A stretch of 61,811 nucleotides of DNA from Gp13-AA77 sp035946575 (GCA_035946575.1 DASYZG010000058.1:1-61811), one strand, 5' to 3'. Counted from the first letter of the stretch, positions 50,741-60,399 are shown. A program made the numbers and translations. Notes: a model not told the origin generated them from the letters alone.

Positions 50741-53425
50741 TTATTCTGCCGACGCCGCTTCGACGTTCCAGCCATCGGCCGTGACCACCGGGTTCGCACC
50801 GCCGAGTTCGGACACGCTGTACGTGGCCGTGATCTTGCGCGATTCGCCGGGCACGAGCGACACGTAATTGTCTTGCCACTCGATGGGGTGCACGTCACCG
50901 CCATTTTTCCCCTTGTGAACCTCCAGGTGAACGAAGAATGCGAGACTTGAACTCGGATTCTTCAACGTTACCTCGCTGACTTCTTCCCCGCCGTGGCTGT
51001 TGCTGGTGGCGCTCAAATCAACGCGAACCTTGGGCAGTGTGCTCAGGCCCTTGTAGTCGGCGTATGAGCTGAGGGGCGTCATGTACCAGGTCGAGTTCGC
51101 AAAGTCGTTTACGTCGGAGTGCGTAGAGAGCCAGTAGAAATTGCGGCTGAGCACGCGGCCGGTGCTGTCGCCGAGTTCGAGCTTGAGAAAGTAGGTTGTG
51201 CTCAAGCCGTCGATCTTCGGCAGGGTCAGGAGCGTATGGCTCGAGTCCGGCGCGGCGTCGAGCGTGGCCTCGTGCGAGAATTTCGAGGTCATGTCGAGGT
51301 TGAGCACCTCGATCTTCGCCTTGAGGCTGGACACTGCCTGGTAAGTAGAGTTCACAACGACCACCGCGTTGTTGCTGTCGGAATACTGGATGTGGACGGG
51401 TTCGCAGGCTTTCTTGGTCCCGAAGTACCCGCCGCCCGGCCGCAAATACCAATCGTAAAGGTGCCAGATCATCGATGGCCAGGCGTTGTTCTCCATCCAC
51501 TGGATTACGCCTGTGGACTTGTACTTGTTCTGGCTGTACGCCTCAAACATGGCGCGCTCGCCGGCGTAGGTCATGAGCTGGCTCCTCTCGACGTAGTCGT
51601 CGAGCCCGGTCGGCGGGCCGTAGCGGGCCTCAAGCGCCCGGTTGAAGGGATCGAGTCTCTTGAACTGGCCGCCGCCGGCGTGCAGCTCCCAGACTTCGTT
51701 GATCGGCCAGAGCTTATCCTCGGGCAACATCTCGCGGACGCTCTCGATCACCGGAATGGCAGGACCCGGGCTGATCTCGGTGGAGAATCCGAACGCGCCG
51801 CCGTGCCCGGTGTCCTCCAGCCAGTAGGACGGCGCCACATAGTCGTAAGGCCCGCTCATCTTGACACCGCTCGGACCGACCTCCGTCGACCGCGCGGCGG
51901 CCGAGGCAACGTAAGGATTTGGCCAGCCAGTCTCTTTGATCACCTGGAGATACATGTCCTCCACACGCTTCGGCGGCGCATTGTCACTGCCGTAGAAAAA
52001 AGCCAGCAGACTCGCATGGCTGCGGAGTCGCAGCAATTGGCTGCGCAGCGACTCGCCGGCGATGTCGTAGTCTTCGTCCTTCCACGTGCGCCAGCGCTCC
52101 CAATGATCGCAACAGCACCAGCCGGCCATCACCAGGATTCCGTATCGATCCGCAAGTTCGAAAAGATGATCGTCACCGAGCTTGCCTTCCAGCCTGATAG
52201 TGTTCAGACCCATGTCGCGCGTGTAGTCTATCTCTTCCCTTTCGCGCGCGGGATCGTAGCGCAGCATCATGTCAGGCGCCCAGCCGCCGCCGCGGATCAG
52301 GATCCGCTTGCCGTTCACCGAGAACAGACGGTGCCGGTCCTGATCGAGCTCGGAGGTGATCTCGCGGACTCCGAACTGGAGCGACTGCGCGTCCGAGAGC
52401 TTGCCGCCCGACTCCACCTCGATCTCCAAGCTGTAAAGGTTCGGCGTGCCCATCTGCGCCGGCCACCAGATCCGGGGGTGCCTGAGATTCAGCTCCGGAA
52501 ATTTGTCAGGCGTAAAGCTGAACGGCTTTGATTCGCCGGCGCCGAGCTCGACGTCCTGAGACACATTGATTCCGGCAAGCCGCGCTTTCAGCACTCCTTT
52601 CACAGGTTCTGTGCCGGGATTCACAAGTCTCGCAGAAACCGTCAGGTGCGCGGCGTCAAGCGATGGCAAATCGAGTTTGCTCGAGACCTGGGAATCGCGC
52701 AGCGCCATGGGGCCGCTGGTGGAGATATAAACCTCGCGCCAGACGCCCATATCCTTGTCGGGCGGCATCGGATTCCAGTCCACCCAGGTGATCGAGAGCG
52801 AATCGGGCGTGGGCGGAAACACTTCGACAGCCAGCGTGTTCGTCTCGCCGGGCCGCGCCGTCGCGGTCACGTTGAACTCGAACAGCCGCCACATGCCGGC
52901 CATCTTGCCCTGATCGGCGATCTCGACGCCGTTCAGCCACACGTTGGCGCGGTAATTGATACCGTTGAAATCGAGCCAGAGGTTTTTGCCCTTGTAAGAC
53001 CCTGGCAGCTGGAACTCCGTGCGATACCACCACGGCACCTTGAACGGACTGTCGTCCGGCATGGGCAGATTGGCGAAATTCGCGCCCACCGGATAATCCG
53101 CGCCAGGAATCGAGCGCAGATTGGCGCCGTAATAAGGATCGGGATAAACATGGTCCGCCACCAGCGCCGCGAGCACGGTGCTCGGGACGGTTGCGGGGTA
53201 CCAGCCGTCGGGCTTGAACTGTGCGGTGGAGATCGTCTGGCCGGACGCCGTTACCTTGGCTGAGGATTGGATCGTCCAGCCTTGCTGGAGCGAGGTGATC
53301 GAGGAATTTTCGGCCGCGGACGCAGGCTCGATGCCGAAAACTGCCAGCATCACAGCCAGAAGAAGGAAGCAGCGCACACCGGGCGCACCCGACGCTGATG
53401 TCGTACCGGGCTTGAGATTTCTCAT
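50741..53425 (-). CDS. Exo-beta-D-glucosaminidase-like glycoside hydrolase (GH2)
   Basis: From ATG 53425 the product has 894 residues with a signal peptide (about 1-38). GH2 order is seen: sugar-binding domain (about 60-230; PSTVLAALVADHVYPDPYYG, then GINYRANVWLNG), immunoglobulin-like domain, TIM barrel (about 375-650) and C-terminal beta domains. The acid/base position is an Asp (D481 in FYGSDNAPP) and the nucleophile is E550 (GFSTEIS). That Asp-for-Glu replacement is the mark of the chitosan exo-glucosaminidase subgroup. It would release glucosamine from chitooligosaccharides in the periplasm or outside. Mannosidase activity is an alternative. Confidence 0.88.
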   Translation of the reverse strand: MRNLKPGTTSASGAPGVRCFLLLAVMLAVFGIEPASAAENSSITSLQQGWTIQSSAKVTASGQTISTAQFKPDGWYPATVPSTVLAALVADHVYPDPYYGANLRSIPGADYPVGANFANLPMPDDSPFKVPWWYRTEFQLPGSYKGKNLWLDFNGINYRANVWLNGVEIADQGKMAGMWRLFEFNVTATARPGETNTLAVEVFPPTPDSLSITWVDWNPMPPDKDMGVWREVYISTSGPMALRDSQVSSKLDLPSLDAAHLTVSARLVNPGTEPVKGVLKARLAGINVSQDVELGAGESKPFSFTPDKFPELNLRHPRIWWPAQMGTPNLYSLEIEVESGGKLSDAQSLQFGVREITSELDQDRHRLFSVNGKRILIRGGGWAPDMMLRYDPAREREEIDYTRDMGLNTIRLEGKLGDDHLFELADRYGILVMAGWCCCDHWERWRTWKDEDYDIAGESLRSQLLRLRSHASLLAFFYGSDNAPPKRVEDMYLQVIKETGWPNPYVASAAARSTEVGPSGVKMSGPYDYVAPSYWLEDTGHGGAFGFSTEISPGPAIPVIESVREMLPEDKLWPINEVWELHAGGGQFKRLDPFNRALEARYGPPTGLDDYVERSQLMTYAGERAMFEAYSQNKYKSTGVIQWMENNAWPSMIWHLYDWYLRPGGGYFGTKKACEPVHIQYSDSNNAVVVVNSTYQAVSSLKAKIEVLNLDMTSKFSHEATLDAAPDSSHTLLTLPKIDGLSTTYFLKLELGDSTGRVLSRNFYWLSTHSDVNDFANSTWYMTPLSSYADYKGLSTLPKVRVDLSATSNSHGGEEVSEVTLKNPSSSLAFFVHLEVHKGKNGGDVHPIEWQDNYVSLVPGESRKITATYSVSELGGANPVVTADGWNVEAASAE

Positions 53426-53579
53426 CGTGTTGCCCCCTTCAACGGCCACACGCGAGCCTGCGCCTCCCCGGCCGAGGCCTCTTGTCTCTCGATGAAGCAC
53501 GTGCCGCCGTTCCGATTTCCGGCCGCCATAAGGCGCAACCGGCTTGGCCCCGGGACTGTCCGGGACTACTCAGGTAGGC

Positions 53580-53783
53580 TTACTCGCCCGAGCCGCGGAC
53601 GTTCTCCGCCCGCGGGCCTTTATCGCCCTGCCTCAGCTCGAATTCCACCGACTGGCCTTCGTGGAGGCTGTCAAAATTCAAGCCGCGAAGCCCGCTGCGA
53701 TGGAAAAAAACTTCCTGGCCATCCGGTGTTTTGATGAACCCGAACCCCCGGTCTCGAACAACCCTCTTGATTGTCCCCTGCAT
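53580..53783 (-). CDS. Cold-shock protein (CspA family)
   Basis: The 67-residue product has the OB-fold with RNP1 (GFGFIK) and RNP2 (VFFHRS), GTIKRVVRDRGFGFI at the start and VEFELRQGDKGPRAENV near the end. It binds single-stranded RNA as a chaperone. A clear promoter lies 90-120 bases upstream, giving a 5' leader of about 80 bases, as is usual where cold-shock mRNAs are regulated post-transcriptionally. Confidence 0.95.
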   Translation of the reverse strand: MQGTIKRVVRDRGFGFIKTPDGQEVFFHRSGLRGLNFDSLHEGQSVEFELRQGDKGPRAENVRGSGE

Positions 53784-53872
53784 TGTGCACCTCGCACCGT
53801 CGAAAAAGCCAAATCCGGCAGCCTGTTAGAGCCCGTAAAAGGCAAACCGGACACGGGTTCTCATCCGGGCCG

Positions 53873-53902
53873 ACTGTAGCAGTACTGCTGGGCATTTGTC
53901 AA
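53873..53902 (-). promoter_or_regulatory. Promoter of the cold-shock gene
   Basis: On the minus strand TTGACA (53902-53897), an 18-base spacer and TACAGT (53878-53873) precede the csp gene. The predicted start near 53866 leaves an untranslated leader of about 80 bases. Confidence 0.65.
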
Positions 53903-54103
53903 AGCGAGTGTGGCCCTGGCCCGGGTGCACCGGATGGGACCGGATACGACGCCAATCCCGGCCAAGTACCAAGAAGTCGCGAACAAGTATAGAGTCGATA
54001 GCTCACCTTCCGGGGCTTAGGCTCGCTCCTTTTAGCTCTCGCTGCCGAGGGCCAACCGCTGACTGCTTTCCGGTCGACTCTTGGCCGTTGACTGTCAACT
54101 TCT
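53903..54103. other. Short intergenic gap between the divergent csp and pseudokinase genes
   Basis: There is no gene. The two promoters point away from each other, with about 200 bases between their -35 regions. Confidence 0.6.
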
Positions 54104-54129
54104 TTGACAACCCGCCGGACTGCTATAAT
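54104..54129 (+). promoter_or_regulatory. Extended -10 promoter of the pseudokinase gene
   Basis: TGCTATAAT (54121-54129) is a perfect extended -10. TTGACA at 54104-54109 is perfect but only 14 bases away, so recognition may rely on the extended -10. The predicted start near 54136 lies before ATG 54164, which argues against translation from the TTG at 54104. Confidence 0.65.
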
Positions 54130-54163
54130 TGACCAGGGGCCCGGCCGGAAGGCTGCACGCCAG

Positions 54164-56347
54164 ATGGAACAGTCCGCTCTCCAAGACGTCGATGCCAGGG
54201 AATGGCCTCCCGGGAAGGTTGTCGGCGAAAAGTACATCCTCGTGGAAAAGCTCGGCGAAGAGGGCGTGGTTGCCCTCTACAGCGCCGGAACCTCCGGGGC
54301 CGAAGCTCGCATCGTTCGCGCTCTTGACGCCAGCCTGGCCGATGATCCTGCGCTCGCGCACGAGTTCAGAGAGATAATCGAACTCCTCCGTAACGTCAAT
54401 CAGCCCAATCTGCCTGCCATCGAAGCCGCCGGAGAAGCCGAAGGACGCCCGTTTCTGGTGACCAGGCCTGCCGAAGGACGCAGGCTCGAAGAATTGATAG
54501 GCGACGGGGAACGACTGGATCCCGCACGCGTCTGCTTCATCGGGCGCCAGATCGCGGCGGCGCTCGAGACCATCCATCGCCTGGGCGTACTGCACCTCGG
54601 TCTCAATCCGCAATACGTGATCGTCAGCGGCGCTGCGGGTGATGAACGCGTGACCCTGCAGGGAATAGGCGGCGCTCAGGTTCGCATGAGCCGGATCCGC
54701 CGTTGCCTGTCGGGAGCGAGCCGCCCGGGCCGCAGTCTGTCTCTCGACGACCTGCTGCCCGTCGCGCCCGCCTACTGCGCACCGGAGGCGGCGGTGGCGC
54801 GGTCGCCCGAGGCGTTGGATGGCCGGGCCGATCTTTACTCGCTGGGTGTACTGACCTATCGCTTGCTCATGGGACGCCTGCCGGCAGCCGCGCCGCCCGA
54901 AGACGCCGAAGATAACGGCTTGGGGGTGCTGGCGGAGCAGGCTGACCCGCCCGCTTCGCTCCTGGTGTTCGATGAAGGCGTCCCCGAGCAGTTGGTCCGC
55001 CTGGTGCGGCAGTTGCTCGAAAGCCGCCGCGAATTGCGGCCATCGACGGCCAAGGTGGTGAAGCAGTGGTTTGATCTCGTTGCCCGCCGCCTTCGGACGG
55101 CAGGCGTGCCGGCAAGGAAATCGCAAGCTCCCGCGGCTTCGCGGGAAAAGCCATCGCCTGCGGTTTCCCGGACTGCTTTTCAGACCCTCTCCCTGACTGA
55201 CCGCAAGCCGGCCGGCGTACTGGACGCGAGCGAGGCCGCGATTGCGGCTGGCTCTCAAAGGGCAACGCCGAAGCCGGAGCCTTTACGGGCGCCTCTCAGC
55301 GGTCAGTCAACAGCGCCGGTCCCCCAGGCGATTGTTGAGCCGACACTCGACCAGGCGCGCGGGTCGATGCCAGTACCTCGCGCCGAGTCTGTGGCGGAGA
55401 GCGTCACCGCCCCGCCGCCGGAGCCTGCTCTCGCTCTGGCTCCTCCTGCTGCCTTTGCTGTCGATTCAAAAGCCGAGGCCGAGCCCGCCGGCAAAGCCGC
55501 AGACTCTTTCGCGGAGCTCCCCCTCGAAGCTCCACCTCCGTCCGGACCCGCGGAGCCTGGGGACGCGGGCATCCTACCCGCTCCGATCGTCCTGCGCCCG
55601 GGCGGCCGGGTCATCACTCAGGCGCCGCTTCCCCCAACTTCTGTGCCGGATCCTGTGGTGATTCCGGGACCAGCAGCGCCGGACATGGCGCCGTTCGGCA
55701 ACCCGAACTCGGTTCTTTTCAAAACCCAGTCAGCCCAGCCGCCGGCTGGTTGGGGCCGGCGGGCCCTGGCTGCGCTCGCGGCGGTCCTGGTCGGGGCCGC
55801 AGCCCTGTTCTTCATCGGCGAATCGAAAAAGCTGCAGTGGGGTTCGCTGACGCCGACCAAGGTGGACCAGGAGCACAGCTTGAGCCGGCCGGACGCGAAC
55901 CCTGACATTCCACCGCCCGTCGCGCCGCCGCAGTCGGCGCCCTCAACGACGGCAACCCCGGCGCTCGGAAGCACGGCGGGGACAGGGACGCCTTCGAGGC
56001 CGCCCGGTTCCCCTGCGCAGAATTCACCAGAGTCTTCCTCGATAGGATCCAATTCAGCTCGCGTGGCGGCGGCAGCGCCAGGCGACACGGCTCCGCCCAG
56101 TCCCCTGCAAAACGAGGTCAAGCCGCCCGTTCAAGCTCACTCCAACGCCCCTTCCGACGAAGCCGCGGTCGAAATCCGAAACGCGGTCGCGGCGGGCGAT
56201 GTCTTCTACCAGACGGGCCAGTACGACCTCGCCATCCAGACGTATGAGGGTCCGTTGAAAGATCATCCCCGGAATGAATTGCTTCGCAGCCGTATCGAGC
56301 GGGCGCGCAAGGCGAAGGCAGCCGAGCAGGAATACCTGGGGCAGTGA
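54164..56347 (+). CDS. Membrane-anchored serine/threonine pseudokinase with TPR-like tail
   Basis: From ATG 54164 the product has 727 residues. A protein-kinase fold covers about 20-275: a glycine-poor loop (VVGEKYILVEKLGEEGVV), AYCAPEAAV (APE box) and DGRADLYSLGVLTYRLLMGR. The catalytic loop is HLGLNPQYVIV (144-154) where HRDLKPxN is expected, and the DFG position reads QGIG, so catalytic Asp, Lys and Asp are missing. A Pro/Ala-rich linker (about 300-545), one helix (about 550-570: RALAALAAVLVGAALFFIG) and a C-terminal TPR-like pair follow. It probably senses or scaffolds rather than phosphorylates. Confidence 0.85.
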   Translation: MEQSALQDVDAREWPPGKVVGEKYILVEKLGEEGVVALYSAGTSGAEARIVRALDASLADDPALAHEFREIIELLRNVNQPNLPAIEAAGEAEGRPFLVTRPAEGRRLEELIGDGERLDPARVCFIGRQIAAALETIHRLGVLHLGLNPQYVIVSGAAGDERVTLQGIGGAQVRMSRIRRCLSGASRPGRSLSLDDLLPVAPAYCAPEAAVARSPEALDGRADLYSLGVLTYRLLMGRLPAAAPPEDAEDNGLGVLAEQADPPASLLVFDEGVPEQLVRLVRQLLESRRELRPSTAKVVKQWFDLVARRLRTAGVPARKSQAPAASREKPSPAVSRTAFQTLSLTDRKPAGVLDASEAAIAAGSQRATPKPEPLRAPLSGQSTAPVPQAIVEPTLDQARGSMPVPRAESVAESVTAPPPEPALALAPPAAFAVDSKAEAEPAGKAADSFAELPLEAPPPSGPAEPGDAGILPAPIVLRPGGRVITQAPLPPTSVPDPVVIPGPAAPDMAPFGNPNSVLFKTQSAQPPAGWGRRALAALAAVLVGAAALFFIGESKKLQWGSLTPTKVDQEHSLSRPDANPDIPPPVAPPQSAPSTTATPALGSTAGTGTPSRPPGSPAQNSPESSSIGSNSARVAAAAPGDTAPPSPLQNEVKPPVQAHSNAPSDEAAVEIRNAVAAGDVFYQTGQYDLAIQTYEGPLKDHPRNELLRSRIERARKAKAAEQEYLGQ

Positions 56348-56521
56348 GTTGGTCAATGTTTCAGTCCGTCAATCTGTAAGTTCGTCAATCCGTCAGCGCG
56401 TCTGTCAGTCGGCAACCCGGCGACCGAAAAGCTAACGCCCTGACATGCTGACATACCTCGATCTGCTAACATCGAAGTGAATCCCGCGACCGTCGCGGGT
56501 TTTCCCAAACGAGAGGCAAAA

Positions 56522-56935
56522 ATGAAATTGCTCAAGGTGACGATGACCATCGGGGCGGCGCTCGTGCTCACCTGCGCCTGCTCGTGGTTCAGCGGACACT
56601 CCAAGGGAGCGGTCGAGCAGGCCGTCAACGACCACCTGGCGCAGAATCGCAACCTGAAGTCGGGCAGCTTCAGGACCAGGATTGAGAGCGTGAATTTCAA
56701 GGGTGACAATGCCGACGCGGTAGTGCGGTTTGAGAGCACGCAGTCGTCCGCGCTGTTTGTGGAAGTGCGCTACGGCCTGCAGAGACAAAACGGCAAGTGG
56801 GAAGTGGTTTCGAGTACGCCCATGAGCGGCCAGGGCGGCGACTCGCACGGTTCGGCGCAGGATCAGAACGTCGGCCCGCCGCCCGCCAGCGAACCGGCGG
56901 GATCCGCCCACCCCGCGCCCCAGCCGAGTCACTGA
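56522..56935 (+). CDS. Small exported protein, possible lipoprotein
   Basis: The 137-residue product starts with a signal sequence (MKLLKVTMTIGAALVLTCAC). The Cys residues hint at a lipid anchor, though no classical lipobox is present. One small domain follows (AVEQAVNDHLAQNRNLKSGS, then FRTRIESVNFKGDNADAVVR and VEVRYGLQRQNGKWEVVSS). A Pro/Ala/Gly-rich tail ends it. The function is unknown. ATG 56522 is preferred over an earlier in-frame ATG because the signal peptide begins there. Confidence 0.72.
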   Translation: MKLLKVTMTIGAALVLTCACSWFSGHSKGAVEQAVNDHLAQNRNLKSGSFRTRIESVNFKGDNADAVVRFESTQSSALFVEVRYGLQRQNGKWEVVSSTPMSGQGGDSHGSAQDQNVGPPPASEPAGSAHPAPQPSH

Positions 56936-56972
56936 CAAGCTGACATACGACATACCAACCCCCTGACTTAAC

Positions 56973-59405
56973 TCAGCTGACGCGCCGCCAGGTGCCGCCC
57001 ACCGCCCACGCCGCCAGATACGCGCCGAGCCCGCAGGCGAGTGTGGTGGTGAGGCCCAGGTTGACGGCGATGAACATTGCCAGTACAGAGCCTAGAACGC
57101 TAGCCGATGCATTCAGGGCCCAGGCCCATTCGATGGCGCTGTCGTTCGCGAGCGGCGCCTCGCGGGTCAGCTTGGCGTCAGTCTCACCCGACCCGGGCGG
57201 CCCGGCTAGGATGCGCAGGCCGGCGGGGAAAGGCACTCCCATCACAAATCCGAGGGGAATCAGGAGAGCGGCGCTGATGAGCAGCTTGATTCCAAACTCG
57301 AGGCCGACGGCAGCCGTCAGCAGGCGCGGCAGCACGAATGTGTAGACCAGGAGCGCCACTGCGATCGCCGCCAGCGGCGGATGAAGCGCACGAGCGCCGG
57401 CGGGCCAGCGCCGTGACGTCAGGCTGCCGGCGCCGCTCGAGGCCAGCAACAGGAAGATGACCACGGTGATGGCGTAGGTGGGATGGCCGAGGAACAGCAC
57501 CAGGCGCTGCACGAAGGTTATCTCAACCAGGATGTAACCAAGCCCGATGGCCACAAAATAGATCAAGCGGCCCGGCGGGACCGGCCGGCCGCCTTGGCCG
57601 AGCAGCAGGGGAAGCACCAGCAGAGCCAGCACCGCCACCAGCGAGATCCCGAGCACTGCGTCCAGGATCACCACGCCCAATCCGACCTTCCAGTCGATGC
57701 TGCGGGTTGCGCCGCGAGCGAAGAAGTTCGCGCCCAGCAACGTGCCCGCTTTCTGCGTGAAGAAGAAGAAGGGCGCGTCATCGCTGACCGGCGCCACGTT
57801 GTAGGGATAGCTCGCGGCGAACCCGGCCGGATCCCCGGAGGCGATCAGGCGGCTGAAGGGACTCTGGCCCGGCGCCGAAGGCCTGTAGATGACCGCCAGG
57901 TTCGGGTTCTTCCGCAGATGATCGACCACCTGTTGTTCTTCCGCCGGAGTGAAGCCGGACTTCCTGGCGAGCACCGTCACGGCGCGCCCATCCTGGTCCA
58001 AAGGCCCGTCCGAGACTACGATGAAGTTCCGCGAGAGCCCGGTCGCCCCCAGGCGGCGCAGGGCTTCGAGCGCCACGGAGACCACGCGCAAGGCTTCGCG
58101 CGGCTGCTTGAACTCCCAGCGCGTGACAGCCACAAACCCGTCATCCTTGAGGTGCTCGAAATACTGTTCGAAAGCTTCCGTGGTGTAGAGATAACCCTCG
58201 CTGAGGGCGAAGGCACCGGCCGCCGTCGAAGCCCAGGTGTCGACCAGGGTCATCTCGACCACGTCGTAGCGCTCGCGGGCGCCGCGAATGAAGGACCGGC
58301 CGTCGCTCACCACAATGTGCACCTGCGGCAGCCTGTAAATGTCAAAGCTGTAAGCCGCGTAGCGGCCGCGCATAATGGTGGTGGCGATAATGGGATTGAT
58401 TTCGATGCCGGTGACGCTCGGGCTGCCGTTGGCCACGGCGCGCAGGACGTCCACTCCGCCGCCCGGTCCGATGATGGCGTATTCGCCCCGGGGTCGAAGA
58501 ATGTTGGCCACGCTGGCCGGCGCCGCCATCAAGTCGTGCCGCCAGGCCCCGTCCCAGCGGAGCGGATCCGTGTTCACGATGGCGGTGCTGGCGTCGGCAT
58601 CGATTACCACGGTTTTGGAGCCGTTCGGGCTGGCATCCACCTCGACGCGCGAAAGCGCATTCCAGCGCGCAAACTCCACTTTTGACGTGCTGCCCACGCG
58701 AATCCCTTTGGCGTAAACCACGTCCACAAAGTTCCAGAGGCGATTGGCGATCACCAGCAGGGCGATCCCGGCGGCGATCGTGAACGCAAGCTTGCGGTGC
58801 GCCGGCTTCAGGGCCCAGACGGCGCCCGCCAGGGCCATCGCCAGGCTCACAAAGAGCACCGCCCCCGGCGCGCCCAGTTCGTCGAGCAGGGGAACGAGCG
58901 CCAGGCAGGCGAGGGCGCCTCCGGCGAGATCGGCGCCATAGAGCAGCGGAATCTGCTGCGCCTCGCGCGCGAAGACCGCCGAGAGCAGCAGCCCGGTGAA
59001 AAAGAAGGAGACCAGCGGCGCGAGGTAGATGATCGTCAGCCGGACGAGGTTTGCGCCGCTCAGATCGAGCGACACCGGGGTGTGGAGCACCACTTCCAGC
59101 ATCACCAGGGTCACCAGCGCGTTGATGATCGAGCAGCCCGCGCCGAGCGACCGCGTGCTGTAGCGCGCCAGCCAATCGCGCCGCAGGTAGGAAAAAACGC
59201 CGCCGGCCCCGAGTCCCAGAAGCGCGATCGAGATGGCCAGGAACGCGAAATGATAGAAGAGGATCACGGAGAAGAGGCGGGTCAGCGAGAGTTCCAGGAG
59301 CAAGGCGGCGAAGCTCGCGAGACCCACCCCTGCCATTGGCCGGACGGGCATGGGCGCACGCGCGGTCGTCCGCTCAGATGCGAGTTGGTCGGCGATTTGA
59401 GCCAT
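56973..59405 (-). CDS. Membrane-embedded spermidine-synthase-like protein
   Basis: The 810-residue product has about seven N-terminal helices (from ASFAALLLELSLTRLFSVIL). A soluble Rossmann domain of the polyamine-synthase fold follows (about 290-480: YAIIGPGGGVDVLRAVANGS, GIEINPI, VVSDGRSFIRG and EMTLVDTW). A long C-terminal membrane part of about eight helices ends it (VAIGLGYILVEITFVQRLVL). The glycine-rich cofactor loop and acidic residues are kept, so methyl- or aminopropyl-transfer chemistry is possible. The substrate is unknown. Confidence 0.85.
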   Translation of the reverse strand: MAQIADQLASERTTARAPMPVRPMAGVGLASFAALLLELSLTRLFSVILFYHFAFLAISIALLGLGAGGVFSYLRRDWLARYSTRSLGAGCSIINALVTLVMLEVVLHTPVSLDLSGANLVRLTIIYLAPLVSFFFTGLLLSAVFAREAQQIPLLYGADLAGGALACLALVPLLDELGAPGAVLFVSLAMALAGAVWALKPAHRKLAFTIAAGIALLVIANRLWNFVDVVYAKGIRVGSTSKVEFARWNALSRVEVDASPNGSKTVVIDADASTAIVNTDPLRWDGAWRHDLMAAPASVANILRPRGEYAIIGPGGGVDVLRAVANGSPSVTGIEINPIIATTIMRGRYAAYSFDIYRLPQVHIVVSDGRSFIRGARERYDVVEMTLVDTWASTAAGAFALSEGYLYTTEAFEQYFEHLKDDGFVAVTRWEFKQPREALRVVSVALEALRRLGATGLSRNFIVVSDGPLDQDGRAVTVLARKSGFTPAEEQQVVDHLRKNPNLAVIYRPSAPGQSPFSRLIASGDPAGFAASYPYNVAPVSDDAPFFFFTQKAGTLLGANFFARGATRSIDWKVGLGVVILDAVLGISLVAVLALLVLPLLLGQGGRPVPPGRLIYFVAIGLGYILVEITFVQRLVLFLGHPTYAITVVIFLLLASSGAGSLTSRRWPAGARALHPPLAAIAVALLVYTFVLPRLLTAAVGLEFGIKLLISAALLIPLGFVMGVPFPAGLRILAGPPGSGETDAKLTREAPLANDSAIEWAWALNASASVLGSVLAMFIAVNLGLTTTLACGLGAYLAAWAVGGTWRRVS

Positions 59406-59905
59406 CAGGGACTACACCGCGGCTTCCATAGTATTTCAGTTCTTGGGTCGAAAACCGGCCAATTTCGGGCAGTGGCGTCATCTGGAGCGCGTACATCCCT
59501 GGCCGCTCGTCGCCCGGTTCGAGCGTGAGCGTCTTTACCTGCCTTGCCTGTGACAGGCGCAAACCTGGCGGCGGAATGCCCGTCGAACTTTGCGGAAGAT
59601 TCTGTTGATTCCAGACCACATTCCAGCTTCGCTCCGACCACTTCTTTTCGATCCTGCATTGATGCGGGGCTCCGGGCGGGGTGCCGACCGGCCAGCCGCG
59701 GAAGATCGCCTTGGGCCTCGGCAAACTCTGCCAGGCATCTGATTGAAAACGTGGAACTTTCCAGCTTGATTCGTAGGGATGATTTTCGCTCCCGCAGCAC
59801 CTGCGCGCCCTGCAGCGACTCGCAGCGCGGGCCAGCCATTGGGCGGACACCGCACCAGGTTTCCGGAAGGGGGAGAGACTGACCGTGCGATTCGTTTGTT
59901 CGAGA
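59406..59905 (-). pseudogene. Possible decayed gene before the spermidine-synthase-like gene
   Basis: On the minus strand a frame reading WPVGTPPGAPHQC, ARQVKTLTLEPGDERPGMYA and LQMTPLPEIGRFSTQELKYY looks protein-like. It has no credible start and ends by running into the next gene's first codons. A second frame is also open over the same DNA. It may be the tail of a broken exported-protein gene, or non-coding. The family is unrecognised. Confidence 0.3.
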
Positions 59906-60240
59906 AAACACGGCCTTTTTGATGGGTAAGCTCCTGAAAACAAGCAAGATAAACCCAATGGCTTTGGGCAGCTTCGATCTTGGCTTAACATGCCCATTCT
60001 GTGGCGCTTAAGCCAAATGGGTTTGCTGGCTTTGGCAGCCCTCTCTTGACTCAGTTTCCAGAGCGGGAAGCTCGCGGAACCATCCTTGGGCGAAAAACAG
60101 GCCCTTTTCGCGACGTAAGGCACTGAAAAGAGATGAGATAGCCTCAATGGGTTTGGCGAAGGCTGATTTTGAGGTATCCTTATCATTCTGCAGCTCTTAA
60201 CCCCAATGGGTTTGGTTGGCTTTGGGCGCCTCATCTCTAG
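59904..60240. repeat. Two imperfect tandem copies of a 165-180-bp intergenic repeat
   Basis: About 59904-60080 and 60088-60240 share the same order of blocks: a CGAaAAaCAcGGCCcTTTT-like start, ACTGAAAA..GA.AA/GATA, a CAATGGGTTTGGC or CAATGGCTTTGGG block, an ATTCTG.GCTCTTAA block and a final AATGGGTTTG.TGGCTTTGG. The copies differ at many positions. It looks like a dispersed non-coding repeat family. Confidence 0.7.
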
Positions 60241-60399
60241 CCGGTTGTGTCGCCCTGATCTGCACGGGCTCCCTTCGAGCCGGGCCCCTGACCCCTGATC
60301 CCTAGCCTCTATTCTGAGCCTATCACCCCAAATTGGGGTGAACCCCTCGGCTGAGACAGTCGGTATTTGCACACTTTGCCATTCGATGAATTTTCCTTC
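60241..60399. other. Left flank of the IS3 element
   Basis: No gene is seen. The IS end must lie near here; a CCCCAAATTGGGG palindrome is at about 60,327-60,339. I could not place the terminal inverted repeat because the right end is outside the window. Confidence 0.4.

Noticed and set aside
59374..60372. A 332-residue minus-strand gene covering the tandem repeats
   Set aside because: Its middle is the repeat DNA read as protein, and it overlaps the next gene's start. Only the last part might be a gene relic.
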